Assembly (NCBI GenBank): GCA_000697355.1
Contig: JNEN01000812.1
Location: forward strand, 17,217-81,216
From: Syncephalastrum monosporum B8922
Taxonomy: Eukaryota > Mucoromycota > Mucoromycetes > Mucorales > Syncephalastraceae
Length of the DNA stretch: 64,000 bases
Direction: 5' to 3'
Shown in pieces: positions 12,456 to 23,182 of this stretch (the stretch's first letter is position 1; each line of letters opens with the position of its first letter). The translations under genes and the position numbers were made by a program. A model generated the notes under the pieces. That model saw only the letters and a program-made list of their open reading frames with translations. It made no database searches and had not been told where the DNA came from.

Positions 12456-12941
12456 CTATATGTGGACAGGTGGCAGCGGTTCTGCTCTTACTTCGGCCAG
12501 CTCGAGCGCAGCATCCCTCTCTTCATCAAGGAGACCTACTGTACAGCTATGGACAAGACAACATGAAATAAACGAAATATCAGTGTCCTTGTTCAAGCCG
12601 ATCCCTCAATGACGTACATGCTGTCTCCGCGGATCAGGTAGAGTCCCAGCTGATTTTCTTCGGTGCCATCGGGCGAGAACACGCGTTCGTGGCAGCGCTC
12701 GAGAATCACATTGGCAGATTGGTCAGTGCCACGAAGTGTGCCCTGTCACCCCAGCCAAGAGAGAGGCTGATTAGCATCGGCACACGTACTGAGGTGAAAA
12801 ATAAACAATCCATCCGACTTACCACCAGGACGCGTCCATCGCTTGTCAATACGAGTACGCTTTCTATGGAGCACGAGTGAGACCATGGATATTGGGGTGC
12901 TGCCGTCCCTTACGATCAACAAATGGTTGTAATAAACTCAT
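12456..12941 (-). CDS. LSM8: U6 snRNA-associated Sm-like protein LSm8
   Basis: Four exons, 12941-12914, 12863-12823, 12742-12618 and 12546-12456, give about 94 residues, normal for LSm8. The start reads MSLLQPFVDQSVLVLTSDGR, followed by the Sm1/Sm2 blocks VGTLRGTDQSANVIL, ERCHERVFS and LGLYLIRGDS. The last exon gives VGLLDEERDAALELAEVRAE, which matches the conserved LSm8 C-terminus; reading straight through exon 3 instead would stop early at 12593. LSm8 makes the nuclear Lsm2-8 ring that binds the U6 snRNA 3' end. The gene is head-to-head with ALG2, with 98 bp between the two ATGs. Confidence 0.93.
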
Positions 12942-13039
12942 GTGTGTATAGAATGTATAAGTCGTATAAGAGAGAAAAGGTAAAAATGCCAGACGGTCAC
13001 ACCTGTCGAACGCGCTTTCCTTTCCGCATATATTCAATT
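12942..13039. promoter_or_regulatory. Shared 98-bp divergent promoter of LSM8 and ALG2
   Basis: The two start codons (12941 on minus, 13040 on plus) are only 98 bp apart, so both 5' leaders and core promoters must lie in or overlap this segment. No TATA box or other specific element is claimed. Confidence 0.6.
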
Positions 13040-14752
13040 ATGCCACCCCCTTCGAGGCCGCTCACGATTGCCTTTGTCCACCCCGATCTCGGCATCGGTA
13101 AGTCGCGGCGTACTCCCTTCTCTATTGTTCTTACCCTCGGGTATCAGGCGGGGCAGAACGTCTTGCGGTCGATGCAGCGGTGGCTATGAAGATGAGGGGT
13201 CATCACGTTACCATGTATACGAGTCACCATGACCCAAACCACTGCTTCGAAGAAACCAGAGACGGTGAGTCTTCCCAACTTGTTCAGCTCCCATCAGCTC
13301 AATCAAGAGCGGCTGATATGGCATAGGCACACTCAAGGTCGAGGTGCACGGCGACGCCCTCCCGCGCACTCTTTTCGGCCGATTCTACATCGTCTTTGCT
13401 ATCCTACGCCAGCTCTATCTCACTCTCGTCATGATCGCCACCCACCGACGCACGTACGATGTGATCTTTATCGACCAGCTTAGCGCTTGCATCCCTCTTT
13501 TCCAATGGCTCACTCCTTCACGCGTAAGACCCAAGGAATGCCATCCTTCCCGTTTGCATGAGTTTAATTTGATTCGTGGGTTTCTATGTGTGGTCGTCTT
13601 TGATAGGTCCTCTTTTATTGTCATTTCCCCGACAAACTTTTGGCCACGCGGGATTCTGCCATCAAAAAACTCTACCGTGCTCCGGCCGATGCGCTTGAGG
13701 AGCTAACCACAGGTAAATAAACTCCTTTTTTTTTTTTTTGTTTTTAGCTATATTCACTTTCGACTGCTGCCACTGTCATAAGGCCAAGCCGATACCATTG
13801 TCGTCAACAGCCGCTTCACAGCTGGTATGTTTAAGAAGTCGTTTCCTACCATCGCCAAAACTCCCGAGGTCCTCTATCCACCCATTAATTTTGAGGCCTA
13901 CGACCGCCCCGTCGACGTGACTGATTCTGCCGTGCAGATCCTCGAGTCGTAAGTCTTCACCTTCTATCCGGATAAAAAAAAAGGAGTCTGCCTCTTACGC
14001 ACGGAATGCACAGACCCAAAGCAACCTTTTTGTCCATCAACCGGTTCGAGCGCAAGAAAAACATTGAGCTGGCCCTGCGGGCGTTTGCCGCCGTTAAAGA
14101 CAAAGTCTCCCCAGACGCATTCAGCACGTGCCGTCTGGTCCTCGCCGGCGGCTACGACCGCCGTGTGCAAGAAAACGTGGAATACCTCGAGGCGCTCGAC
14201 AACCTTGCTCAAGACTTTGGTTTGACCACGTTCACGATCCAACCTGGCGCTTGTGATACACCTCCGGAAGACGCGCAGGTCGTGTTTCTCTGCTCCTTTA
14301 GCGATACCCAACGCACTTTCCTGCTGCGTCAGGCCAAGGTCATTCTGTACACCCCCTCAAACGAACACTTTGGCATCGTCCCGGTCGAAGGCATGTATGC
14401 CTCCGTTCCCGTTATGGCCGTCAACAATGGCGGGCCCACTGAGTCGGTCGAGCACGGCAAGACAGGCTGGCTCTTGCCCCCGGATCCAGCTCTCTGGGGC
14501 GACCAGCTCGCTACGCTACTGGCCAATAAGATCGACACGGCAGAAATGGGCCAGCAAGGCCGCCGTCGGGTCCAGATCCTGTTCTCCCTCGACGCCTTTG
14601 GCGAACATCTCGAACAGATCCTGCGCGACCTCGTCGCAAGCCCGCGCGTTTCGACGTCTTGGGTTCCCCTCCTCTTGACGAGCGGCTTGGTCGCTACCCT
14701 CGCCTATTTCTTCTGGTTCCAAGCCAACCTCACGCTGCAATCATCCAACTAA
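13040..14752 (+). CDS. ALG2: Alpha-1,3/1,6-mannosyltransferase ALG2
   Basis: Six exons: 13040-13097, 13148-13264, 13327-13523, 13607-13712, 13783-13948 and 14014-14752, giving about 460 residues. The N-terminal Rossmann fold shows [17 protein letters not shown] and [13 protein letters not shown]. The GT-B second domain shows [18 protein letters not shown], the donor-site [11 protein letters not shown] and [18 protein letters not shown] hydrophobic segment near the C-terminus ([20 protein letters not shown]) fits the membrane anchoring of this family. ALG2 adds the second and third mannoses to the dolichol-linked oligosaccharide on the cytosolic ER face. It converges with the septin gene, with 160 bp between stop codons. 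Confidence 0.95.
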
Positions 14753-14912
14753 GTATGATAAAGAATGATAACGATAGGAATAGAAATAGGAAAAAAAAAA
14801 GACATTATAGAATAGTGAAATACGCTCTGTTGTGTGTCTGTGTGTGCATGTGTTTTGGATGGTTAAAAAATTCTGCTCTGCTCTCTCTCTTCCACGCGGG
14901 GTGTGATGTACT

Positions 14913-16640
14913 CTATCTTCTGGCATTTCTGGGCGAATCGCGCTGATTGTAAAAGTAGTTGTCCAGCTCGGTTTGCAGCTCGCGGATCTTGTCGTTCTGC
15001 TGGCTGAGCTCCCCATGAAGGTTGTCTCGCTCTTTGAGAAGCTACTAATCTGTCAACCCTCTGCCTTTGGACCCCGTGCTATCATGATTACCTTTTGCTC
15101 CCAAAGACGGAACCGCGTTTCCTGCTGCTGCACCTCTTTTGTGAAACGCTCTTTGAGATCCTCTTCCTCTTCCTTAAACTTGGGGTTCTCCGGCTCAGGG
15201 CGGGGCGCACCAAACTTGCGGGTCTCCATCTGGGTCTGGCGGTAATTCTCATAGTGGATCTCCTCTGTCGTCGTAATCAGGTCCAGCATATGGCTGCGCA
15301 CGAGCAGGCTGCGCAATTTTCGGAAATCGCAGTGATAATCGTTCTCGACTATGCGTGTATATGTATAAAGGGCGAGGCGGGGTCAGAGACGTGTTGGAGA
15401 AAAAGGGGGCGTTTTTTCGTGTTGAATTTTCTTTTCTCACCTTCGGCGACACCCCAGCTGTACTCTCTGCCCTTGACTTTGCGGCCGTCGGTCGTCACGA
15501 CGTCCTCGGTGGAGCCGATAATAGCAAAGGGCATAGCAGCCATCATGTTGACGTTTCGCTTGGTTGTGGTCTCGTCCTCGCTCTCCACCGGGCACGAGTA
15601 GACCTGGATCTCCTGCGCAGCAATGACGTCGCGAATCTACACGGTTTGCTTATGTTAGGAGATGCTCAGGAGTCGAAAGGAGACAGCAGGTTTTTTTTTC
15701 TGTTACATTCTGCTTGAATTTGGCCAGGTCAGCCGGAGTCAGGGTGTCCGCTTTTGCAATGACAGGGATCAAATTGACACGCGACCCCAGGCGCTTCATA
15801 CACTCGATATCCAAAGGCGACAAACTGTATTCTGGAGCTGTAAGCGAATTTCGTTTCCCCCTATTTTCCCAAGAAAAAAAAAAAATAGCACTTACGTATG
15901 GCCGGTGGGCTTGATAAAGTAGAGACAGGCATGCACCCTCATATCGACCGCACCCGCACGCGAAGGCTGTTGCTCCTGGCGCATGTAGTTTTCGTGCTGG
16001 TCATCTAAAAAGTCGACAATGGGGAGCCAGCTGTGGCGGTTGTTGACATAGTCACCAAAGCCAGGCGTGTCGATGATGCTCAGCTTGACCTTAAACATCT
16101 TCTCCTCCAGTTCTATCGTTCACAAGCAAACGTCAAGGTATGGATGGACTAATTTAGCGCGTGTTCTCCTCACAATCCCTGTCTGCCCCTCCACCCCTAT
16201 TCTGGTTCTTTCTTTTTTTCATAAGTGTCAGCCCACATCCTACCTGCTTTTGTAATTTGGATCTGAACAGTTTTGGACGGATTCTTGTTGTGCCGACGTC
16301 TGCCCAAATTCTTGGGCTCCTTGATGGTCGACGTGAACAAAGTGTTGACAAACGTCGTCTTGCCAACCCCGGATTCGCCTTATTTTTGATTTTTAATTTT
16401 AAGCTCACAGTGTCAATGTTGTATATGGGGTTGAACGGGTGGGTGCGCGCGCGTATAGGCAGCGGGCTTGCATTGCAGATAAATCTACGTACCACACACC
16501 ATGATGGTAAAGTTGGCGCCGTTCTTGGCAACAATCTTGTGCCGTTGGTTGGGCAGGTTGGCGATGCCCGTACCGTTGGATGCGATCGTAGGAATCGCAG
16601 GCGCAGCTGCGTCCATGGGCGAAGCGACGGTGGTGGTCAT
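14913..16640 (-). CDS. Septin, probably Cdc11/AspA group
   Basis: Seven exons: 16640-16493, 16378-16244, 16112-15896, 15824-15707, 15636-15441, 15348-15092 and 15041-14913, giving about 399 residues. The GTP-binding core has [10 protein letters not shown] (P-loop), [18 protein letters not shown] and the septin-unique element with [21 protein letters not shown]-terminal coiled coil begins near [13 protein letters not shown] and runs through [19 protein letters not shown]. The [11 protein letters not shown] and METRKFG blocks remind me of Cdc11/AspA septins, but subgroup assignment needs a tree. Septins form heteromeric filaments at septa and growth sites. The exon 7 acceptor is chosen from two nearby AGs (15042 retained) by frame. 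The promoter side has a (TTTTTTC)n tract. Confidence 0.93.
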
Positions 16641-16780
16641 GTTGGAATATGGGTGAAGTGAGAAGAGATATGAAAAAAATAGCAATTGGCGTGAGCCCTT
16701 CCATTTTTATGCGTGGTTCATTTTGAAAGGGGCTTTTGATGTTCCTGGCACCACGCACACAACAACCTTCAGGCCTTCTG

Positions 16781-16816
16781 TTCTTTTTTCTTTTTTCTTT
16801 TTTCTTTTTTCTTTTT
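16781..16816. repeat. (TTTTTTC)n polypyrimidine tract
   Basis: About five tandem heptamers lie some 140-175 bp upstream of the septin ATG. On the gene strand this is a poly-purine tract. Confidence 0.8.
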
Positions 16817-17196
16817 GGATCGGCTGGCATTCCGCACCTGATTTCCATACACACAAGCCAACAGAGAATGATTTTGGGAAAAAGATGATATCAAATGGCA
16901 TCAACACCATATATTTATTTGTAGGACTGCCAATATAATATATACATATAGATATATATACATATATGTATATAGAGAGCCCAAGACGGCTGTCTTACAT
17001 ACCAGTCAAAAGGACTCCCGCGGACTTACCTCTCGTGCGGGTCAGAACATTCACGCGCTGCATCTCCTGCCGGCAGATTTGCTCCGAAATAAGATAATTG
17101 GCAATTATGCTTCATGACAGTTGATCTACAAGCAGGAAACAAATGGGGTTAACCAAATGAACTTTTTGCAAGCGGGAGGGTTTAAAAGGACGTAAT

Positions 17197-17306
17197 GAGT
17201 GTGTCCAAAGATATCAGAAGTTGTTGGAACATGGTTTTCTTTCATGGGTCATCAAAATGAGCTGGGTTTAATAGCAATGTTTGTTCATCACAAAAGGGAC
17301 ACACTC
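17197..17306 (-). ncRNA. Intronic box C/D snoRNA candidate, copy A
   Basis: Read on the minus strand: a 10-bp terminal stem (GAGTGTGTCC with GGACACACTC, plus 17297-17306 and 17197-17206), C box GTGATGA (17291-17285), C' box TGATGA (17254-17249) and D box CTGA (17217-17214). Between C and C' is TAAACCCAGCTCA, the exact complement of TGAGCTGGGTTTA, a segment of large-subunit rRNA that is nearly universal in the peptidyl-transferase region. D' is degenerate (CTCA or TTGA). It sits wholly inside an intron, about 90 nt upstream of the acceptor, as expected for intron-encoded C/D RNAs. Predicted role: 2'-O-methylation guide in the GGG run of that segment. Confidence 0.68.
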
Positions 17307-17495
17307 GGCAGTCATAGGAAAAGGAAAGCGAAAGGGGATGGAGGTACTTACACTATGCGTCGCTGGAAGCGTCTGTATCTTTCTGACTTGCGCGCACGCC
17401 TTCTTCGGAAAAAATCTGCATACAAACAATACGAGGTCAGTAAACGGTCCACACACATCTTGTTTAAAGTGGAAAGGTGTCAAGAGAGGGTAAAT

Positions 17496-17573
17496 TCAGA
17501 ATAGTGTTGGAACATGGTTTGCTTTCATGGGTCATCAAAATGAGCTGGGTTTAATAGCAATGTTGTTCATCAT
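17496..17573 (-). ncRNA. Intronic box C/D snoRNA candidate, copy B
   Basis: Near-identical to copy A across about 68 nt (one substitution and one indel), with C box ATGATGA (17573-17567), a C' box TGATGA, D box CTGA (17499-17496) and the same 13-nt guide (plus 17541-17553). It lies in the preceding intron of the same host. Unlike copy A, no long terminal stem is evident in the flanks. That could mean it is a younger or non-functional duplicate, or that it relies on the C/D core alone. Confidence 0.6.
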
Positions 17574-17924
17574 AAAAAGGCTGGGTGATATGGGTAGAAA
17601 CATATATAAAGGGCAAGGCGGATACTCACCATTCCAAGTCAGGCAACAGCCATGGGTCTTTTACGCCGAGAAGAGAGAGAAAGAGGTTAGAAAAGTGTGT
17701 GATAGCATCCGCGCGCATTTTGAAGACGAGAAAAATTTTTTTTCCTTGTCCCGTGACGTCGCCAGGCGGACCTTGACGCGCTCCACTCAGAAATTTTTCT
17801 GTTGCACTGCCGGACGTCAAACTTGAGCCGTCAAGTACGATGAATGGGTATGCAGCATAGAGTCCTTACATGATATATGTCAGATATACTCTAGATGGTT
17901 GTGCTATTTGGTTTTTATTCAGTA

Positions 17925-19673
17925 TTAACGCTTCTCGATGCGCAAAACACCTTGGGGCATGCGAATTATGTCATTGCTAGGGAACACAACACCGTTGGGA
18001 GCCGAGAGCTTGTACTCGCGCAAAAGAGCTGAAACGAGAACTTTGACCTCCTGGACGGCAAAGAAGCGACTGGGACAAGCATGCTTTCCGAGACCGAAAA
18101 AGAGATAATCTTCACTGATTTTGGTCGCCTGCTTATCCTTTTCCACAAAGCGATACGGATCCCAACCCTCGTAGTCGTGCGTGGCCGAGGCAGGTGTGCC
18201 GCTGCTGACATGGTTCATCCACGTGTTAATAATGGCCCGCTCACCAGGCTTGATCACTGCGCCATTACTGAGCGTAAAGGGTTCTTTGCCTTTATAGCGA
18301 TGGGGTAGTGCCAAATAGTCGTTTTTGAGACGGAAACTTTCACGGCACACACTGTCGAGCTTGTCGAGTCTTTTGACCATCTTACGCGTCAGCATGGTAG
18401 AGGGCGCATTCTTAGGTAAACCTTCTTCTTGCAGCACAGCTTCCTGTTCTTCGACAAGCGTATCCATGACTTCTGGGTGCTGGAGGAGGCGATACAGCAC
18501 AACTGTTGAGTTTTCGCTTGTCGTATGCAGCGCTGCAAAAATCAGCATCGTCAGCATGTCCACGACGAACTTCATCAAATCACTCTTGCGCTTGCGGGTT
18601 GGATACATATCAATCACATCCTGGAGCAGGTCGTCTGGTCTCTGATAAGCACTCCCTTCCGCTCTGGCACGTGCCACACGTTCCTGCACAGTCGATGCCA
18701 CACCCTTGTGCAGCTGGCCACGGTGGCGCTTCACAACTGGCGACGTCTTGCCGATCCACCACTGATAAATTGCTTGTCCTGTCTCAAATAGCTCTAGCCA
18801 CGGCCGCGGCGTATTGCGCGTCTTAGCAACCTCGATCACCATGGTTTTGAACGAGTCGATCAGGTTGGGGTTCTGCGCGAGCTCCTCGCCGACAAATACC
18901 GACGCGCTCGCCTTGGCCACCATGTGCTGTGTCAGCATGTACACATGCGGTATATCCTTGTGCTCGCCTGGCTTAAGGTCGCCAATCAATTCTTTAGCGG
19001 CAGCTTCTAGTTGCTTGTTGACGCGCTCTGTGAATTGGTCCAGACGAGGCGTCAACGATTTTTTGATCAATGTCGCGATCTCGGAGCTTGGGAATTCCTC
19101 CTCGCTTGCCACGTTGCACAAGGTTCGAGGATCAAAGCGCTGCGTTTTTTACAGTACGTAAGTTGATTTTAACGGCTAACGTATATGTGCGACTTACTCG
19201 TGAGATGCCTTGAAGGAAGTCGAAGTCCTCATTCAAGAATACTTCACGAACATAGGGCCCCGTTACCACTGTCATGGTCTATGACGAAGTATGAAGAGTT
19301 TAGCAATCAGTGAAACGGATACACAAGCCAATTACTTCGCCAAACAGATGCACTCGATACACTGGCCCAAAGACTTTGGCCCATTTTTCAACGAAGCCTT
19401 TGGGGTCCTCACGGTAATCAGCAGTTGAGCCCTGAAGGAAACCCTTGGATGGAACTATAGGGATATTATCCTGGCGTCCACAAGAAGGGAAACACCACTG
19501 ATCAGCCTTATCATAGCGTTGCTCATTTTAAATCAAGGACTTACTTTACGCCCACCAAGGTGTGTAAAAGAGTACGCTGAAACAAGGGCGACAGCAGACA
19601 AGATTGCGTAGAGACCTTGTTTGGACGCTAGAAGTTCGCGATATTTGTCTTCACGCCTCAGAAGAGAATCCAT
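17925..19673 (-). CDS. Microsomal cytochrome P450
   Basis: Four exons, 19673-19545, 19470-19336, 19278-19198 and 19139-17925, give about 519 residues. An N-terminal hydrophobic anchor (GLYAILSAVALVSAYSF) precedes SKGFLQGSTADYREDPKGF and a typical early P450 segment (KVFGPVYRVHLFGE). The I-helix has AALHTTSE, the K-helix ESFR (ExxR), and the heme loop FGLGKHACPSRFFA with the Cys near residue 470. The canonical Gly two residues after the heme Cys is Ser here (CPSR instead of CPGR). Fungal relatives act on terpenoids, fatty acids or xenobiotics; the substrate cannot be read from sequence. It is expected to be ER-bound and to work with a P450 reductase. Confidence 0.92.
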
Positions 19674-21439
19674 TCTTTCAAGAAAGACCAAAGGTTGCCT
19701 CCTTCTAAAAGGCAGCTTATATGTATTTTCGATCCACTCTTTCTCAGCCTCAGCGGCCCGTAATTCTGCCTATATGTCTTCAAAATGATTGGATTAAATA
19801 ACATTTATGGCATAGGGGTGATCACTTGCGGGAGCTTTTTATTGCCAGCGTACCATAGTTCTGCCGTATGTTTCCAAATTGATTGGACAATATTCTATTT
19901 AGAGTTGTGTGATTAGCCGACTCATTTTGCTTTTTCATTGGATAAAGCCTTTCATGCAGACAATTCGGCGCAAATCCCACCAGCCATACAGGAACAAACG
20001 TGAAGCTGTATCGCACCAGCAAAACAGCAACATGTATTCTCAGGTATAATTGACTTCGACTGACGATAAACTGCTAAACTTTAGCTTTTCTGTTCTCGCT
20101 GGAGAACCGTACTACCGCCTATGACATGATCGCGCTGTAAATCTTGAAGATGAGCAAACTGCCGCGGGCGGCGCTCCTGACACCTACGCCGGCAATGAAT
20201 ACCATAGCTGAAGATGCAGCTGATAGTGCAAGCTAAGCGCGATCTTAAGTAAGACCTACAGCAACATGCTATCGTATCCTCCTCTCCAGCTGTCGGACAG
20301 TACGTCGGCACTGGTTGATGCGGTTTTCGCCTTGTGAAAGAAGGCAAAAAAAAGGGGAGAAAAGGAGAGGGAGAGTGCGAGTGCGAGTGAAAGGCAGAAC
20401 TGATCACCACATCTGTATTGGTAGGAAACCTGGAGGGGTCAGAATGTACTCTTTCCCCAGCTCTCAGAGCACGCCGTTGAGTCATCAAAAAGCGTGCGCA
20501 TTTTATTCTCTGAGGTGAGATTTGCCTATTCCCATGCCACGTGTTTCCCTTACATTTTGCAGACGGTACTTCCTCACTTTATATTAATGCGTTGGTACTA
20601 CAGTATTATCTAGTGAAGTAAGCTGCGTTGAGCCCTACTCCCCACTATCATCTTATTGCGCAACGGGACATGGATTCGTTGTATCCTTTCGATAGATCAC
20701 TGCCTTGACTGTCCTATAGCTGCCGCATTCGCGTACAGACGCCACACAAGCAGCGGTCATCTGCCCGTGGCACTAGTTTATGTTGGTAGTCGCTTACCTT
20801 CGAAGATTGGATTTCGGAGCTAAAATATATAGTAGATCGTCTCGATGATGGATATGACAACATACAGTACAGTAAATACATTTGATTGCTGGGAAGCAGT
20901 CGCGTTATAAAGTACATGTGTGCAGGCACAAACATATGTGAATATACAAAACCTATATATGCAGAATATATGTGTAAAGGCATAAACGGAGGAAGGGCAT
21001 ATAATAGATGTCTAGCTTCGCATAAGACGGTCCATTTTTTGACATCATTACTGCTTGTCAGAGTCTGCGTTTAAGATTCTATTTTTGCTTAAAACGCATT
21101 GAGATGCTGAAGTTGGGCGTCGGGCGTCTGTTTAATGATTAAAACCGCCTGGGCTCATTTACCAAGATTATCTCTTGGATTGGGGCCTTCACAGACGGGT
21201 TCGCTATTCTGTTTCTCTGATGCTTTTCTTCTTCCCTCTCACAGCTATGGCTATCTAGTTCATTTATCTCACTCTTCCTAATTCTATCATTGTATACACT
21301 AGATATGTTTTTTTCTTCGTTATTTGTTGTTGAATAATGGTATATTATAGTAAGTAACTTGAAATAACAACAGAAATGTACAAATGTCTTCATACCATCG
21401 CATGCTATGATACTATACAGAAGTGATACAATGATGAGT
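19674..21439. other. Intergenic, 1.8 kb, no supported gene
   Basis: Several short frames overlap on both strands near 20080-20520 without family motifs or coherent splicing. The purine-rich tract at 20345-20395 explains the opposing frames. TA-rich microsatellite-like stretches occur near 20935-20975. Confidence 0.45.
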
Positions 21440-23182
21440 TCAGGGGCGATAAACAAAATTCAAGTCCTCCTTGTCAGTTAAATCGAGCTCATCTCGGTTC
21501 TTGGGCGGAGGTGGGATCTTGCCTTCCAACTTGAGCTGCGCACGACGCTTGTTCTCCCTGATATACGTCCAGCGCAAATACAGAAACAGCAAGCCCGCGA
21601 CGAAACACACCACCACGTAGCCCGTCAGGCCACCGATGTATCTTGGAGCCTGCTGGGATGTCAGCATCAGCGGACCCACAAAGTTGCCGATACAGTATGC
21701 CACCAAACTCGCGCTCGTATAGAAAATCTTCTTTGTATAGCCACACACGTTGTTCGAAATGGATGTCTGCATCAAGACAAACGGGGGCGAAGTAGCAAAG
21801 AGGAGTACACCAGCCATCTTAGCACCGCCATAGGGTATCACTTCCACGAGGAGACAGCCAATCAAGGAGACGATAGACATGAGGAAGCCATAATAGCCAA
21901 TCTCGTTATGCCGCTTGCTCAGGTAGGTGGATATAATGATCAAGATGGTCACGGTAGCGCCTTGTGGTATGGCCAGTATCAAGCTCATATTCGTCTAAAA
22001 TGATAGTAGAATAGGAGAATGAGAATGATGAAAGATGTAACCATGAGCAAAGACATACACTGAAACCCATCTGCTTGATGATCTGTGAGCTAAAGATGGT
22101 TGTACCACCATTCGGCAAATCGAGCATTAACGATATCAAAAAGTAGCAATATAGACGGGGTTCTTTGAGTGCTTCGTAGACATGGGCGATCTTGATATCC
22201 TTGTTTTGAATCACAGCATTATCGAGCGTGCGCTGCTCCACAAGTTGCTTTTCCTCGGACGTCAGACGGAACCATCTCGAGTCAGCTCGGTCGGGAAGGA
22301 ACAGGATGTAAAATAAACCCAGACCCGACGTAATAACGCCCCAGATAATCATACCCCTTTGTAGAATGTGGACGTTAGGATCTCAAATAACACAGACATG
22401 TCGCCGCTTTTTACCATTTCCAAGCGCTAAGTCCATGGACGCCTGCAAGTTGCTGTATGCCCAATGCAATTGCACCGCCCATAATACCCGTCAGGGAATT
22501 GCAGATGAACATGATACCAAAGAATATGACCTGCTCATGGCGTCGATAGAACGTACCAATGAGCAAGAAGATGGCAGGATACGTCGTGCCTTCGAAAAAC
22601 CCAAGCAAGAACCGCAAAGCGGCCAGCTGAGCAAAGTCCTTGGCCAATGCAGTACAGGCCACGGTAGCCCCCCATACCAAGAGCACTCCGCCGAGGTATT
22701 TGGATACTGGAAGCCGTTGCAGGAAGTATTGGTTGGGCAGCTTTAAAAAGTGAAGAAATAATACGTTGGAGATAAGAATCTGTTCAATGATATTCCTGTC
22801 TGTCTTTTACCTGGATCGCCAGGTATCCCACGTAAAACATGGAGCCGAGCCATGAGAATTGATCTTGTGTGATGTGGGTATCCTCATAAAGACCCATGAT
22901 ACCGGCGCTATTGAGAATAGTTTTGTCCATGTACTACAGATGTACAACATCAGCCCACATAGTCTAGTGTGGGGTAATGAGTGTCTATACCTGGATGAAG
23001 AGAATGAAACACAGTAACGGCACAAAAGCCAGGTTGATTTTGCGCACCAGCTTCTTCTCTTCAGGGGAAATGACAGGCTTGGCGGCGTGCGTCTCATCCT
23101 CCAAGCTACTGCTGGCCGCCACGGAAAACTTTTCGTGCGCTAACTCGACATCCTCGACGTGCCGTTCTTTCTCGTCGGACAT
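21440..23182 (-). CDS. MFS anion:cation symporter, Dal5-like
   Basis: Five exons: 23182-22991, 22933-22811, 22740-22415, 22356-22059 and 21994-21440, giving about 497 residues with about 12 hydrophobic helices. The order is a charged N-terminus, FVPLLCFILFIQYMDKTILN (helix 1 of the ACS family), QFSWLGSMFYVGYLAIQLPNQ, and LLGFFEGTTYPAIFLLIGTFYRR in the first half, then a cytoplasmic loop with RLTSEEKQLVEQR. A hydrophilic tail ends RDELDLTDKEDLNFVYRP. This family includes the yeast allantoate permease Dal5 and relatives taking up nicotinate, biotin precursors or sulfonates. Allantoate is plausible given an allantoicase 9 kb away, but the substrate is an inference. Confidence 0.88.

Larger units (their letters stand above)
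17026..17657 (-). ncRNA. Putative spliced snoRNA host transcript
   Basis: Three short exon-like segments have good splice signals on the minus strand: 17657-17630 (acceptor after a CTAAC-type branch and pyrimidine tract; donor GTGAGT), 17415-17352 (acceptor TATGCAG; donor GTAAGT) and 17125-about 17026 (acceptor CTTGTAG). Both introns carry a box C/D snoRNA candidate. One exon frame stays open throughout and stops at 17026, but it lacks a Met and resembles no protein I recognise, so a non-coding UHG-like host is preferred. A coding host with a missed first exon remains possible. The 5' end is unknown and should lie between about 17660 and the P450 stop at 17925. Confidence 0.45.

Noticed and set aside
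12593..12742. LSM8 ending by read-through of exon 3
   Set aside because: It would delete the conserved C-terminal strand; a GTACGT donor and downstream exon restore VGLLDEERD and the normal length.
17026..17657. Small basic protein encoded by the three host exons
   Set aside because: One frame is open (with FFRRRRARKSERYRR) but there is no initiating Met and no family resemblance. The intronic snoRNA signals explain the locus better, although coding potential is not fully excluded.
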